Positions 1-13,380 are shown, counted from the first letter of the stretch. The stretch is DNA of 64,000 nt from Ficedula albicollis (GCF_000247815.1 NC_021684.1:8060650-8124649), one strand, 5' to 3'. Notes: generated from the letters alone by a model not told the origin. Numbers and translations: made by a program.

Positions 1-652
1 CGTGCATGGTTGGGTATTTTCAGTCAGGCACAGGCAGTCACAGCTGTTGCTATTTTTGCCCTGACTCCTCTCTAATCACTCAACACATTTTAAAGCAAGA
101 TATAATGATAGACTATGTTGCCAAAACAGAAAAATCAACAGAGTATCTAAGGGAATATGAAAAGAAATGAAAATTCAAAATATATCTGGAAGAGAAATAT
201 AACGGACAAAAAAACTTTTGATAAAGGTTGTTCTACAAACTTGGCAATGTCTCTGCTATAAGTAAATATGACTGTCTGCCTGCCTTGCTTTATGCTCAAT
301 ACATCCAAAACTGTGGGGGTGTGGAGGAAATACAAGCAAGTCTCTTCTCTTGGTGCAGCCAGCTGAGTTTTCAGGCCTAATCCATTTTGAAATTGAAATT
401 AGCTCAAATGGTTGGATTTTACCAGGAAGTTTAAAATAGAGAATTTCCTTCATAAATATGGATAAGAAGAAGACAACTTTTTGGACGTTCTGCAGAGTGA
501 CTTCCATTAGAAAAATAAAAATATCTCTTTCTTTTCCCATCAGTTTACCAATGCTCTCACTGAGCTTCAGATATTATTTTATACATGACTTGAAGCTAGA
601 ACTCCCTGCTACTACTTATGAAGTATCTGTGGATTTATAGTGATACTTTTAG
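1..652. other. Non-coding DNA, nothing recognised
   Basis: AT-rich sequence with only short chance open frames on both strands. I see no repeat family, splice-flanked frame or RNA gene that I can support. It could be intergenic or intronic. Confidence 0.5.
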
Positions 653-759
653 TGGTAACCATTGAATCTGCTTACGTGGCAGCCAAGGACAAAATTTCAC
701 TACTTGAGCACTGCCGAATCAAACATGAGAAGTATTGGAACCCCTTTGATACAAACAAG
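653..759 (+). CDS. Candidate coding exon 1, product unknown
   Basis: A frame is open from an AG at 651-652 to an AAG|GTAGGA donor at 759/760. It reads about 35 codons and ends in KHEKYWNPFDTNK. It would start with two bases completing a codon and end in phase 0. The acceptor is weak because the upstream pyrimidine tract is poor, and an alternative AG lies at 681-682. The next exon-like segment (2875-2945) is open only in phase 0, which fits this end. I do not recognise the peptide. An open stretch of this length can occur by chance, so this is a low-confidence call. Confidence 0.18.
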
Positions 760-2874
760 GTAGGAAACACCTTAATTTCACACTCCTGAGGAATAAAAGT
801 CCCAGTCTAAACCAAACTGGCATAAACAGAACGACTTGTATTTCTGATATCAACAGTGGTTTTGCTGCAACTGCAAATCAGGGTGAATTAGGCATAATCC
901 AGCATTGCTTCTCTGTCCTTCGCTGTAAATACTCTTTCCATCTCCACTGGGGGGTGGAATATGTTTTATTAGTAGTATTATTTTTGATAAGTAGTAGTGT
1001 TTAGAGTACCCAGAAGTGTTTCCTGGTAAATAAATTCCATTGTAATGGCAAAAAAAGAAGTCTCATACTGAATCTAGTACTCCATCTACCAAGCATTGTA
1101 GAAGATAAGATAAGTGATTTTCTGGAAACAGACCACTGGTAATTAGTAAAACTTCATCATTTATGGTTGGAAAGAATACACTGCACCTACATTAGGAAGC
1201 CACTTGCTCAGCAGGACAAAGCCTGTACCTGCAGAGCTCCTCACAGCCCAAAGCTCAGCCAGCAGCAGCTCCAGGGCTTTGCTGGGGCTCCCCAGTCCCC
1301 TCGCCCCTTAGAGGATCACACAGAGCAGGGGCTCCTCCCCAGCCAAGCAACTGGGGGGTCACACCAACAGGTGCAGACTTGATCCTCAGCACACAAAACA
1401 GCTCTGCTGCCAGTGCTGCTGCTACACTTTAAAATAGTTTCTGAAGAAAAAACCTGTAGTGTAAAACATATCTGTGGATGTTACTTGCCAGAGTTCCTCA
1501 TGAATAAACTGCACTTCCTCTGTTTGAATTACAAATTGCTATAACATAATAGAGGAGATTGATGGATTGCACTGAAACTATGTGGAAAAGGAGAAAAGGC
1601 TGTGGTTCACAAGCTGTGTAGGAGGTCCATACTAAGTCAACATGGAACACTTAAATTTTATATGAAGGATTTCATAACCAATATATTGGATTGTTTCAAG
1701 TGATGCAATCAGAATTGTTTTGTTTCAAACCCACCTGATTTACTAATACTGACAAGAACTACGACATAACTGCATTTCAAACTGGATTTTTCAGATGACA
1801 TTGATTTTGGATGTTATTCTGGGAACTACAATTGGGCAAAGTGACTTTTTAGGTCCACCTGAATATTTCATGTGAATTATGCTTTTCATGGCTTGGCTGA
1901 TGCAGGGGTAACATGTGGGAGTGTTACCCAGTAAATGCAATTAACACCCTCCTTTTTGGCACAAATGGCAATGGCAAATCCCAGGCAATTTTTACAGAGT
2001 ATTCAGAGTATTCATTTCCTAAAAAAATTTCTCTGGTTTATCACAGTACCAGCTAATCTTTAATCTCAGGACTTTTTGATTTCTTTATTTAACATAAATG
2101 CATGTTTAAAGAAATAATAATAGCAGTAACTCTTATCACACCCCTAATATTGAGAAAAGACCTTTTGGAGAGAAGACTTAGTTGCTAAAGATACTTTTAG
2201 TACTTGTTAAAGCTGTTTCTTTAGAGACAAATACATAACAAATACTTTTACCTGTGAACCCAGTGGTAACCACCATCAGCACCATCAATATCCATAAAGC
2301 TAAGTAATATAATTAAATCTAATGTTATTGAGACTAAATATATGTAAATAATGCACATTCTAAACTGTGACATCTCTATTCTCCCCTGGGTACCCCCATT
2401 AAATAGCTGCAGGACAGAACAGGAACAATCTCCTGATCCTGTTTCACTGTTGGGATTTCTTGTCTGCATTTTAGTTTTGCCACAGAAATATTGAGGATCT
2501 TCCGTTGCCTGGGAAGAATAACTCTTAAGTGGGAATACATATGAAGATTTTTATATAGTGAGAAATGCTTATTTGTCCAAAAACTAGGTAAAGACCCACA
2601 TAGCCATGGGGATACAAATTCCAAGTTAACATCCTTCTGAAGATCTTAGAGATAGGGGGGCAAAAGTGCTGAAAAAAAAAGTCAAATATCTTTACATAAA
2701 AGTGAAGTTTATAGGAGTATTCACTGTGATCATTTTTTCCAGATTCAGCCTTATTCTAGATCCTGTGCTTTATTTTCCTGTGTTAATTGATTTTTTAAAT
2801 GCCGTGTTAAAATATTTCTGCTAAGTGTAAGAGATTAGATTTGTTTATTTAACTGCTTCATTTATTTGTTTCAG

Positions 2875-2945
2875 CTTGAAACAAGAAAACAAAAGTTCCA
2901 GTACCTAGTATGCACCTACTTCTTGTTAAGCAAAGTCATCCTCAG
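2875..2945 (+). CDS. Candidate coding exon 2, product unknown
   Basis: A 71-base segment lies between a good acceptor (pyrimidine-rich tract ending in GTTTCAG at 2874) and a CAG|GTAATA donor at 2945/2946. Only one of the three frames is open. It starts in phase 0 with LETRKQKFQYLVC and contains a short hydrophobic stretch (YLVCTYFLL). It ends with two bases (AG) of a split codon. The phase agrees with the candidate exons on either side. No family is recognised. Confidence 0.22.
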
Positions 2946-3486
2946 GTAATACCTGTGCCCATATAAAATAATAAAACTTAAGGAAAAAAGTAATTAAGTA
3001 TTTAAAACAGCAACAGCATGTGATACAAATTATGCTACAGCCAAAAATAATACTTTTTGGCATGTTATGCTTAAACTATGTTCTGTTAATGCTCCTTGGA
3101 TATAGGCAAATTCCAATTTACACTTAGAAATATGTCTATTTGAGAACTATTAGGAAAATATTTTGAAATTACAATTTGAAAGCATGTGGAATGGGTTACT
3201 TCCCACAATTATGTGAACTGCTGTATAGCAGAGCTGCATTAACTTCCCTGCAACTAATGAACCATGTCATTAATTACAGACATTCAAAATAGAAATTACT
3301 CCAAGGCAAGACAAATATTTACTATAAATAAAAGGGTCAAGAACTACAAAGTAGCCATTTTATTCTAAATCAATTGTGTTTAATTTTTATGCTCTTTCTC
3401 CTCAAATTTAATTTGAAGCACATTAACTTGATTTCATGTGTCAAATCTGACAGCTGTAGGTGTACTTGCAATGCCATTCCCATCAG

Positions 3487-3536
3487 GGACCAGATCACTG
3501 CAAGATTTTCAGTGGAAGTGTTAGCTGCATTTAAAG
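3487..3536 (+). CDS. Candidate short coding exon 3, product unknown
   Basis: A 50-base segment follows a pyrimidine-bearing acceptor (CCATTCCCATCAG, ending at 3486) and precedes a donor AAAG|GTGTGT at 3537. Joined to the segment ending at 2945, the split codon becomes AGG and the frame continues as DQITARFSVEVLAAFK. It ends with one base of the next codon. Fifty bases is short for an exon and the donor is ordinary, so chance is a real alternative. Confidence 0.18.
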
Positions 3537-5127
3537 GTGTGTTTATTAAACTCACATGATTTGTTCTCAGGATAGGTTTCTCTCAGAAATACCTAGGAGG
3601 CATATTGCCAAAGGTTTCTCTTTGGTTGCCTGACTGGCAAAACCACTTTTAACACCCGACCAGAGCATCAGGTGAGCAGCCACTGCACCCCCTCCCATGC
3701 CAGAGCAGTGGGAGGAGCAGCCCCTGATGCTTTTCCTCACCCAGTGCAGTAAATGGGACCTGCTGGCTCCCAGCAGCTGTCTGGCATCTGTAAAGAGCTG
3801 CTCCTCATCTTCAGCAGCAGCTGGGGTCCTGCAAGCCTCTGCCCTGGCATCAAGGTAAAAAATACAGCAGAACACAGCACAGCTCCTGGAAATGCAGCCA
3901 GGGCCAAAGGCTGGTGCTGCCCTTGGGTTTGGTTGAAGGTGCTGGGGTGGAAGAGCCACAAGTCTCCCTTGGGTGCATCAGACAGAGCCTGGCTGTTGCC
4001 TCAGTGCTGGCTGCTGCAGCTGTGAGAGCCATTCCCACCCTGCCTCAGGAACAGGGACCAAAGATGTTTCTTTTCTTCCTCATTTCACGCTGCCACTTTG
4101 CTGCTGTGTCTGGCCCAGTACACAGCGGGGCAATTCAGTAGCATTTTCATATAAATCTTGTTGTGGAGGAGAATTTTCCTCTACAGGGAAGCCCTCTGAA
4201 GTCCCCCATCCTGCAGGCAGAGCAGTGGCTGTCGAAGGTGAGGAGACTCTGACCTGCAACTTCTAGCCAGGGCCAAGCTCTCTTCACTGCCACTCTACTA
4301 ATATTCTGCTTGTATGCCTACTATTTTGTATAAAGTCATTTTTGCTTGGTTTGGGTGATATATTTATTTTTAGCAGATAATATACAGTCCTAAACAACAT
4401 AACAGCATTTTCTTCTGTGAACTCTTATAATGGTTTTTGTCAGTCACATGATGTTTGTTACTGTTAGCTACATCATTGAATATTTTATAATAAACATAAT
4501 TCACCCTCTACTTTCTTTCCTTTTTCCTCTTTGAATCAGATCACTGCCTCTCCAAAAATCAGGCATGAGGGCAGGCAGATGTACTGACCATATAGATAGC
4601 AAGCAAGAAGGTCCCTCAATGAAACAGCCACATAACAGTCCCCCTAACATCTACCCTCATGTTTGTAACTAAAGTGTTTGGCATAATAAAGATAACAGTA
4701 GTAGATAAGTACTTTATCTACATATATTGCCAAGAACAAAAGAGGAAGATAAAGTATTGCTGCTATCAAGAATCCAGAAAGTGCCACGGTTCAGCAAGGT
4801 TCTGTATTACTTTGAGTCAGCCTCAGCTATGTTCACAGCAGTTTTTAACAAAAAAATGTGAAGAACAAGGAGAGGAATTTAGTGGAAGCAAGTAGGTTTT
4901 TGTGGAATGTGGGAAAGTTGCTAAAAGTCACATTAAAATCAACAAAAGCATCCAATACTTGTCTTGGAGAAAAAGGTTGTGTTTAAGAGAAAGGGTCAGC
5001 TGTTAAAAAAAATATTTGGGCAATATGAAAAATTACAAATCTTTTCATCAGGAATTTGGGACTGAATGCATGAGGGTGTACAGACCCAACAGTGACAACT
5101 TTTACAGCTGAACAATTCTTCTGCAAT
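3537..5127. other. Non-coding DNA, nothing recognised
   Basis: No supported gene. A somewhat GC-richer patch near 3660-4260 contains overlapping short frames on both strands with no recognisable domain. The rest is AT-rich. Confidence 0.45.
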
Positions 5128-5201
5128 GAAATCCTGGCTCCATTCAAATCAATGGCAAAACTCCCATTGGCTTCAATGGGAATTGAAGGAGCCAGAATTT
5201 C
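5128..5201. repeat. Old palindromic interspersed repeat
   Basis: The segment is an imperfect inverted repeat. The left end GAAATCCTGGCTCC and the reverse complement of the right end (GAAATTCTGGCTCC) differ at one base in fourteen. The centre carries CCCATTG and CAATGGG facing each other (5163-5180). I recall sequences of this kind, with a CATTGACTTCAATGGG-like core, as scattered ancient amniote repeats, but I cannot give a family name. It is probably a short non-autonomous DNA element or a conserved hairpin remnant. Confidence 0.5.
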
Positions 5202-6225
5202 GTGTGTATCTGTCTTTTTTCATCCTTCCTTGATATTTGTATCCCAACTATCTGGCAGACTATTGTCTGTACAGGTCAAAATTAAAGCTTTCTATTCATA
5301 TATGTCAGATTTACTGTCTGTTTTCTCCCCAAAAATAAATAATAATATTAAAAAGTGTGACACATGCTGTGCTGTATCATTCACTTCATTGCTCAGAGTA
5401 TAGAGAATTGTTTGCTGCATCTGCTAGGAGGACAAAATATCAAGAAAAAAGCTAAATGCTGCCTGTGTGTAATTCCCAACTCCAAGGCTTTTAAAGAGCT
5501 CTTATTTGCAGCTCTACATGTATTAAGTTTCGGATATGGGTGTCACGGGATTTAAGCAGAGGCAGAATTACCTCAATGCTGTCTCCTCTTAAAAATGCTT
5601 CCTGAATATGGAAAAGTATTGCATGGGCAGGAAGGAAGGTGACTTTCATCAAACAAATCTGTCATGCAGTGAGACTATTTAACTCATCAAACAAACCCTG
5701 GTATTTGTGCCTCTGAATACAAGCATTAGCCTAGAAAAGTGAGAGAGATTAATGAAAATTCAAATTGAGAGAATGAAAATAAGAGATAAACTGCTGCTTT
5801 GCAGATGAATGAATTTTTAAAAATGCTTAAACCCACAGAGCTTGTCAAAGTGCACCAAGAAGTGGCCTGGTAAGTGAGAAATGACATAGAGATGGTAATA
5901 AATGTGAATGGGGAGCTTTGTGTTCCCCCAGTGCACTATTTGTACACTACAAAAGCTTTAAAAGAATTGCAATTCTACACTCACTGTTGCTTAACTTGGG
6001 GAAAAATACATGCAGCCTGCAAAGTGGCTGTGTCCATTCTGCTTTAAAGCCCATCTGAGAGCACGTGGACATTGCAAACATTTCACAAACATAATGGGGA
6101 GCCTTGGAAAAGCAAGGAAATATTTGGATGGGCGAAAATCCTTTAACCATAGTCAAAGCAAGTTAGAAAAGAGGCAATAAATCAGCTGACTTTAGTCTGT
6201 GGATGTGTCATGGTAGATGAAACCA

Positions 6226-6359
6226 AAACCCATGGTAGATAAAATATATATGGTAATACATGTGCACCTATCAAAGACAAAGGAATATGTCCAAACCCAT
6301 GGTAGATAAAATATGTATGGTAATATATGTGCACCTATCAAAGACAAAGGAATATGTCA
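6226..6359. repeat. 67-bp direct tandem pair
   Basis: Two head-to-tail units start with AAACCCATGGTAGATAAAAT at 6226 and 6293. They differ at about three positions. A partial fragment of the unit (CATGGTAGATGAAACC) lies just upstream from about 6209. This is a local duplication with no coding content. Confidence 0.85.
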
Positions 6360-9300
6360 ATAGTGAGTGAATCCCACATCAGAAAATGATGATTGCACAG
6401 TAGTGATCTCCAGAAAGAATTCAGCTCCAGGCTAGACACAGAGTGAATCCAAGAACAGAACAGTTTTGCACAGTCAGTGAATAAGGACATGTTCATGGTT
6501 CTGACATCCTCCTGTCTCTTAGCTCTTCTTGTTCTGTTATCCCAGACAGAGTAGATGAAGTTACATCACAAACAATTCTGTGCCATTAACTTCCTGGACA
6601 GCTGATCTGATAGAATATATTTTAAATAAATATGCACATCAACTCTCATTTTTTCATAGTGAAATCTTGCACAACCCATGACATGGAGGCTACACAGTCC
6701 ATCCTTTTTGGAGGGTGCATGAGTGTGGTATTTCCTCTGCAAGTGCTGTTGGAAATACTTGTGAGTACATCGTTAATCTTCAATGGCCAGTGGTCATTTC
6801 TGGAGCTGCCTCAGCAAATACTTCTGCTAGCAGTGTCTTTCTGCAGCATATTAGTATAAATTCAACCCACTTGGGAAGTGCAAACAGCAGGGTTGATGAG
6901 CCTGGGATCAGTGCCAGGTTAATGCAGCTACACAGCTTTTGCACCAGCTCATATCCTGTGAGCTTTGAAAGGAGTGGAGGAGAATGGATCCCTCCATGTA
7001 AGATGTACTTAAACACAGCCAGGACACTGGGGCAAACATCATAACTGCTGATGGTACAGGATGCCAAACATATCATCTAGATTCTCTTCTCAGCTGGGCA
7101 GTGGAAGAGAAAAATCCTTTCAGAGTAAAAAAATCCACCCTGCATTTCTCTTTTCAATTCTGCAAGTTCTCTTTCTCCTGCTTCCCTTGTCTTTCTCAGA
7201 GTGATGCTGAATGGTGCTTTTCTTACTGCAAATATGGATCATGGAACTGTCCTTTTTCCTTTGGCACATTTGTTAATTTTCTTATATTTATATCTGTTGG
7301 TAATGATCAGAAGTGTATTAAATCTAGAGCCTTAAATTCACATTGAAAAACTGCAGCAAACTTTGGAAGCTTGCTGTAAACGTCATTGACTGCATGAATT
7401 TAATCTGGAAGCCATAGAGAGGCAATAAACATGGTAACCCCTGTTGCCAATTAATTAGTTACTTTTCAAACTACAATGCAACCATAGCTTAATTTGGTTT
7501 ACCTCAAGAATCTCTTTGTGATATTTCTGTGAAATTCAAGACAGTGAAAGTTAGCAATTCTGGTTTAGGAGCACAATTTACTGGTTGTTGCCAAAGAATT
7601 GTGTGCTGCTTAATTGAGTTTTGATGTTCTTGCTGCTATCTGCAAACCCAGTTTTTCCACATGGCTTTGTGAGGAGATCTAAATCTCTGTATCAAATGTT
7701 AAAACCCTTGGCACTTGCAAAACAGAAACATTTATGTAATTAACAGTGGTTGAGGAAAATAAGGTTATTCTCACTAGGGAAAGGTTTTGGTTATCTAATT
7801 GATGCTTTTCCTCATGCAGAAGACAAATTGACTCAGATAAAAGAAGATAAAATTGACTCCGACAAAATTTTCCCACCATCAGAATCACAAAACAAAGATG
7901 ACATAATGCACATCCTAGGAAATTAGGAGTGGAAACTTAACAGGAAACTACTGTATTTCATCCAAAGGGGAATAAACATACTGAATGAATTATAAGAAAT
8001 GTCCTTTAAGAGTGACAAAATCAATTATTTTAAGTGATAGTTAAAGAAATTGTAGAAAAAAAAATTATTGAAGAACATCAGAGAATCTTTAAATGGAGAA
8101 AAAGGCAAAAGAGTTTATTCCTTTGGTTTCCAGTACCTTGAATTTCTGGTTTTAAAAAAGAAACTAGTTCACCACAACAAAAGCAAGAAATTGTGTACTG
8201 AGATACTTTGAGTCTAACATCCCAACTCTGAAACGCACCATTTTGCTCCAATTATACACAAATACATTTAATAGGTCTTGAATGGGACCTATATGGTCCT
8301 TGTGTGTAGGGAAAGTCAACCTTCAACTGGAACAGGACAGGAGTTCTAGCCAGTTTTAGACAAGAGAGTCTTTCTTGAAATGCAGAACTACAGAGGTACA
8401 GAGAACCCTTTTAAAGGTGGTGATATTGTGACCCTAGAAATGAAATTCTTACTAGTTCCTAGCTCCCCAGTTCTGATTTTTAATCAGGTTGGAATCTATT
8501 GAATGTAATCTGGATATTTTTGACTCATTTTAATTAGGTCAAAATGAACTTAATTTGATTTAAATATTTTTTTTATGGCCATGGATCTTTCTTCCAGCTT
8601 TAAAGATACATATTATACCACTGCTAACATGTAAATTAGATAAAGAGAACAGCGCAGAGTGAATAACATGATTTAGCAGTTTTTCTTCTACTCCCTGACA
8701 AAATATTGCACCAAGTCTTTCTAGAATCAAGGCTGATAAGTGTGCTTTAATCGTGTCCTTTTCCTTAACAGCATAGCTTCAGTATCACAAGGAATTTATA
8801 TGCATCCATGAAACTATACTCTTCTTAGAAATGAAATTTTGCTAGAGGTGCCTGGTGCAAAGGCACTGTGCAGCAAGGGAAAGGGAGGAAAACTCTAACT
8901 TGAAGAAGAACCCCTTGAAAAGAGTCAAGGATCTTTCAGGATAAAATGTGTATCTATTTTCTGAAGCTGAGTTGAGCCCTTGTACTACTATTTGAAGTTG
9001 GTTATCCTGACTTCCCTCCAGTGTCCAATGTCCCTGGAAAGGAGAACAGAAGAGTTTAGAACCAGCATCAGCAGGCAGGCATTGGGCAGAGTAAGCCCGG
9101 GACAGGGAAAAGGCCAGCCAGCAAAAATGCCATGTCCCCTTTCTAACAGTACCTGTGTGCTGTGCACTGGAGTACCTGTGCAAAACACATCTCAGGAGGT
9201 GAGAATCAGGTGAAGGAGCATCCCTGCTCCCTGCTCAGATCAAAGGGAATAAATTAAGAGACCTTCCAAAGGGGTTTCCTCATCAGGGCTGTTCCCACTA

Positions 9301-11149
9301 CAACAGTTGGGAGTTTATCAGACATGGAGGAATAAATTTACAAAGAGGAGCATATGCTTCCTTGTTCACTGACTGAATCAGAGCCTCAGTACCTGAAGCA
9401 GTAGGATGTGCAGTAAAACCTGACTGTTTCTTGCCTTTTCTGTATCTACTTTTGGGTACAGTGTGTTAACATCTGCAATTAACTACAGGAAATTAAAAAA
9501 AGATCACAGCCCTAAGAAAAAAAATATTTCTCCTTCTTACTCTGTGTTAAGGCTTCCCTGGCAAGGAATTCTGTTTTTTCTGCTTTTCTGGCAGATTGTT
9601 TGACACTGAGCAACTGCATTAGCACTTCTTGAACAAGGAATAAGAGCTGAGAGTGTGAAAAAAGCATTGTGGAATCCTCCCTGCTTGAGACATTTAAAAA
9701 CTAAATGACTGAAGCCTTTAGAAATTTATGTCTAAGTAACAGAGAAATAAAGCAGATTGCCTAAGAGAATTTTTAGGTTTCAGTTTTGCCATGCCCTGCT
9801 GCTGGCTTGGGCGTTAGGCCGAGCTCTTCCCAGGTAAATGACTGTTCCTGATTCTAAAAGCAGGCTCCAGGCAGGCAGGAGCTGGCAGGAAGAGGAGGCA
9901 AGGAAAGGTCTCAGAGGGCACAAGTGGAAGGAACAAGCTCAGCTGTTCCTGGGGTACAGTGGGCAGCAAGAGCAGCACCCCAACCACCAAATGGTGCAAC
10001 CCAGCTTTGGGCCAGAAAAGGCTGGCAGAAATTGAACCTTCCCCCTGCACCCAATCTTCTTAGCACAGAAGGGAAGGTAAAGTAGGAAAAGTATCTGCAG
10101 AATATGCCACAGTGCAAGAGGAATCAGTCCCTGGCAGACTCTGGACATGCCCAGCACAGGTCTGGGACAGCCAAGGGCCGGGCTGCAGCAGGTCAGGACC
10201 TAGGGAGGTCAGAGGTCTGCTGGGGGCAGTGGAGACCTCCAGGTCCATTAACAATTTCAATTAACATAAATCTCCATATTTCAAAAGCAATTCTCCAGGT
10301 ATTCTGGACATATTCAGGCCCTGGACATTGCTCATGACAGTCATATTTTGAAGAGTGGCAAGTAAACCTTCACCTTGCTTTTAGCCTCATCCGTTGTGCC
10401 TTGCCTTGTCTTGTCTGTGCATCTGAGCCAACAATGAGGGAGCTTTCTTTCCTGCTTCAGCAGATGTTTACCTTTCAGCACCTGAGACGACCTTTGACTT
10501 GGGCCTGAAATTCTGGCCTTGCTGAAATGGGTGGAAGTTTTGGCACTGATTTTGACAGAGGCAGTATTTCATTCCAGGTGCTTTGCTCAATAAAGCATAT
10601 AAAATTACAAAACATGGGCCTTCCCTCTTGCTCAACTTCTCAGTCATCCCAGGTATGATTGAGTGATAAACACAGAAACCTGGAGGAAACAAAATGGCAT
10701 CTAAAAAAAGGCTCCTACATGAATAATTAAAATACCTTTCAATATATATAATAGGTACAGCTATACACACAAGCACACACATATAGACGATGTCAATGGG
10801 ATCAAAGCTTTTCTCCAGCACTTTAATAGGTGGCATGCACCCTCACTTATCTGCTAAAATCAAAACCTGTGCATGCACGTGCAGGTGCTGGGAGGAACTT
10901 TTTCGTATTGTTGGCACAGGGCCACATAGTAGAGCCATGCACCTTCATTTTTTAACAAGCCTATGTTTTCTCAGGTGTTCATTTATCTCTGTGAAGAAGT
11001 TTCTCAGACCTGTAACCTCATGTTTAGCACGCTAATAGGAAGAGGTGCTCTTGCTGCCAATAAACTCTGTCTTCGATCCAAGAATATAAAACCAGGTTTT
11101 TTATTATTTATAAATATTTTTTTTTTTTAAATACAGGGATTGTGAGCAT
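6360..11149. other. Non-coding DNA, nothing recognised
   Basis: The longest frames here (up to about 120 codons, for example minus strand 10468-10836) have no recognisable domain and no convincing splice or promoter context. Position 8842-10260 is moderately richer in GC. I see no transposon ends or RNA genes. Confidence 0.45.
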
Positions 11150-11345
11150 GGAATTGCAACAATTGGCATATGAAACAGACTACCAAAGGATGTGGTAGGT
11201 TTTCTACCATTGTGAATTCAAATCTGGATGATTTTCTAAAAGAAAAGTTTAGGTTGAACCTGCAAAAGGCAGCTTCAGAGGCATGAACCACTGTAGGAAA
11301 AATATGGTTTGTGTCGTAATGGCTCTTTCTGGCTTTAAAAATCCA
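11150..11345 (+). mobile_element. Old LINE 3' fragment, CR1/L3-like
   Basis: The stretch reads like the 3' untranslated end of CR1/L3-type LINEs. Recognisable words in order are AACAGACTACCAAAGGATGT, GGTAGGTTTTCTACCATTG, CAAATCTGGATGATTTTCTA and AAAAGTTTAGGTTGAACC. These correspond to the family pattern 'ctgccaa.ggaggtggt...tctcca...aaatc.agactggatg.tttctaaaaga'. The match is from memory and the copy is decayed, so the boundaries are approximate. It contains no open frame and is not active. Confidence 0.55.
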
Positions 11346-12925
11346 TTAGTCCATGCTGGTTTTGGTAACAGAGATACCATGAACAAAGGCAGAATGTAAT
11401 TAAGGATTATCTTCTTGGGAAAAAATATTGCTTTGAACAATAAAGCAGAGCCAAGGAAGGTGCAAATACTTGTCCATGTGATAGACATAAACACTCTGCT
11501 CCGTAGTGTAACAGCCTTTAATTCACTGTTATGTTTTAAAATTGCAGCCTGGATTGACTGAATTTTTCAGTGAGTGATTGAATTGTTTATATTGAATATC
11601 TTTTTGGCAGTTTAGGAAGTGACTCTGCTCTTGCTACTTAAGCCCCATTAGAACACTTGTGATTTTTCTGCAGGCAATATTGTCAGTTCCCATTTCTCTC
11701 AATTCCCTGCATTTTGGCAGCAATGAGTCAAATTATGGATTTTTTTTTCATTGTCTGAAGGGCTTTTGCTTTTCTGCAGCCGTCTACTTCAAGAGGTTCA
11801 TTTCTTCTCCTTTGCAGTCAGTAGAGTTTTATTGTTGTTTCTCACAGGCTAGAAACAGGGCTCTGGTTTTTCTTTGGTGCATTTATTTGATCCAAAGAGC
11901 TGGCTCTTGTTATCTAAACTGAAATTCACTTTCTCATCCATTAGTCATTTTATGTTAAAGATCAAAGTTTTGGGGATTTGTTGTTGATTCTAATCTCACA
12001 ACATTTCTCTTTATTTACTGTTCTTGTAGACTCTGTATTTGAGAATTTGCAAAACTTGCTTTCAATGTCAACATTCAAGTACTTCCCATAAATAAAAAAG
12101 CTGGAGTCACTTAAAATAGTTCCAAAGACATCCTCACACAATCTCAGATGGAACAGCCCATAGTTCCCTCCTATTAATCTATATTTTTATATTACATTGT
12201 AGTATTATATTGCCACTTGTTTTTTCTAGTTCTTTTGCATCACTACTGAAATGTATAAGGTTATGACAATAATTTTTAAAAACTTAAATCTTTATGAAAT
12301 TTCAAAACCTAATTCCTGCTTATTTTTATGGGTACTCTGGAAGACGTGCTGTTTTCAAATTTTATCAGAATCAAAAAATCCTTAACTCCTACCCACTTCA
12401 GAGTTTCAGAGTTGACTGAGCCTGAAAAAACCCAAAGGGGAAAATAAAAAAAAACAACAAAAAAAGATTACTTAAAACTTTATCTTATTCTAAGTTCTAA
12501 AAGGAGAATAGCTCAAGGAGAGGGAGGCCATATGACAGAGAGAGGCTTTGGGGAAGGAAATTGGTGTGCAGGAGCATTCAGGTACCCAAGCATAGCCCAG
12601 CTTGTTGGGGACAAGTTAACACCCCTTGTGTGCTCTGCATGGAGCAGCAAGAGCTGTGGAAATGACCTGGGAGTGGCAGAGGTGCCCAGGGCAGCCCTGG
12701 ATCCCTGCCCTTGGCTGCCCTTGTGCTGCTGCTGCTCCTGGAGACGCTGCATCATCTGCAGCAAACTGTGCCCACAGGCACAGGGACAAACTGGCGACAA
12801 TTTTCCAAAGGCTTCCTGCACCTGGGTGAGCAGAGATCACCCACAGCTCCCACTCGTGTCTCCAGCAGGTATCTCTGCTGCATGAAATATTCTCCAGTGC
12901 CTGTGGGAGTTAGCTCTAATTGAAG
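11346..12925. other. Non-coding DNA, nothing recognised
   Basis: AT-rich sequence to about 12500, then a GC-rich patch at 12540-12860. The patch is open in several overlapping frames on both strands, which is typical of composition rather than coding. No domain was recognised in any frame. Confidence 0.4.
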
Positions 12926-13380
12926 TGCAGATGACCACAGCTTAAGGCCCTGGGAAAACCCTTCAGTAGTGGTGAGTAAAAATCCACTCTCAGAATCCTC
13001 CAGTTGATCATTGCCAGAATGTTCTCTGCTTCCCTTGTTATCATTGGCTCCTTTCTGCTGCAATAATTTTAATATTCCTAATTGCCCTTCCCTATTGGAC
13101 CTCCTCCCTAAACCCCGCCCTAATTCCTCCCTCCTCCAAGTTTATAAATATCCCTGACATGCCCTAACATCTGCTTTTGTCCATTTGCCCTCATGCATGG
13201 ATGGAGCCTTGCTGTGCCATCTTGCCCAGTTCATTCAGTACAAACTGTTCGGCTGTTTGTTGTTTTCTAGTATTAAAGTTTTCTAGTTCCCGAACAATTG
13301 GGTCACATCTTCTTTCTGCTTAAAATCACTGAGTTCAGTGAAGCCTCCGGGCCGAATAGCCGGGCTAAGGATGGTCAGAA
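12926..13380 (+). mobile_element. Possible retroviral LTR-like segment, ends unresolved
   Basis: The segment has LTR-like architecture. A CCAAT-like CTATTGG lies at 13092-13098, a TATA-like TTTATAAATA at 13140-13149, and a polyadenylation-type ATTAAAG about 130 bases downstream (13272-13278). A GC-containing 3' part follows. One possible boundary pair is TG at 12926 and CA at 13337, flanked by TTGAAG and GTGAAG (5 of 6 bases equal), which would suit an ERVK-like 6-bp duplication. Other boundary choices are possible. No internal viral genes are present, so if real it is a solo LTR. Confidence 0.35.

Noticed and set aside
7375..7396. miR-30-like mature sequence (TGTAAACGTCATTGACTG)
   Set aside because: It shares the TGTAAAC seed and TTGACTG, but the downstream sequence has no complementary GTTTACA-type star arm, so no precursor hairpin forms.
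12532..12885. Overlapping 70-117-codon frames in a GC-rich patch
   Set aside because: Open on both strands at once, which indicates a stop-poor base composition rather than coding.
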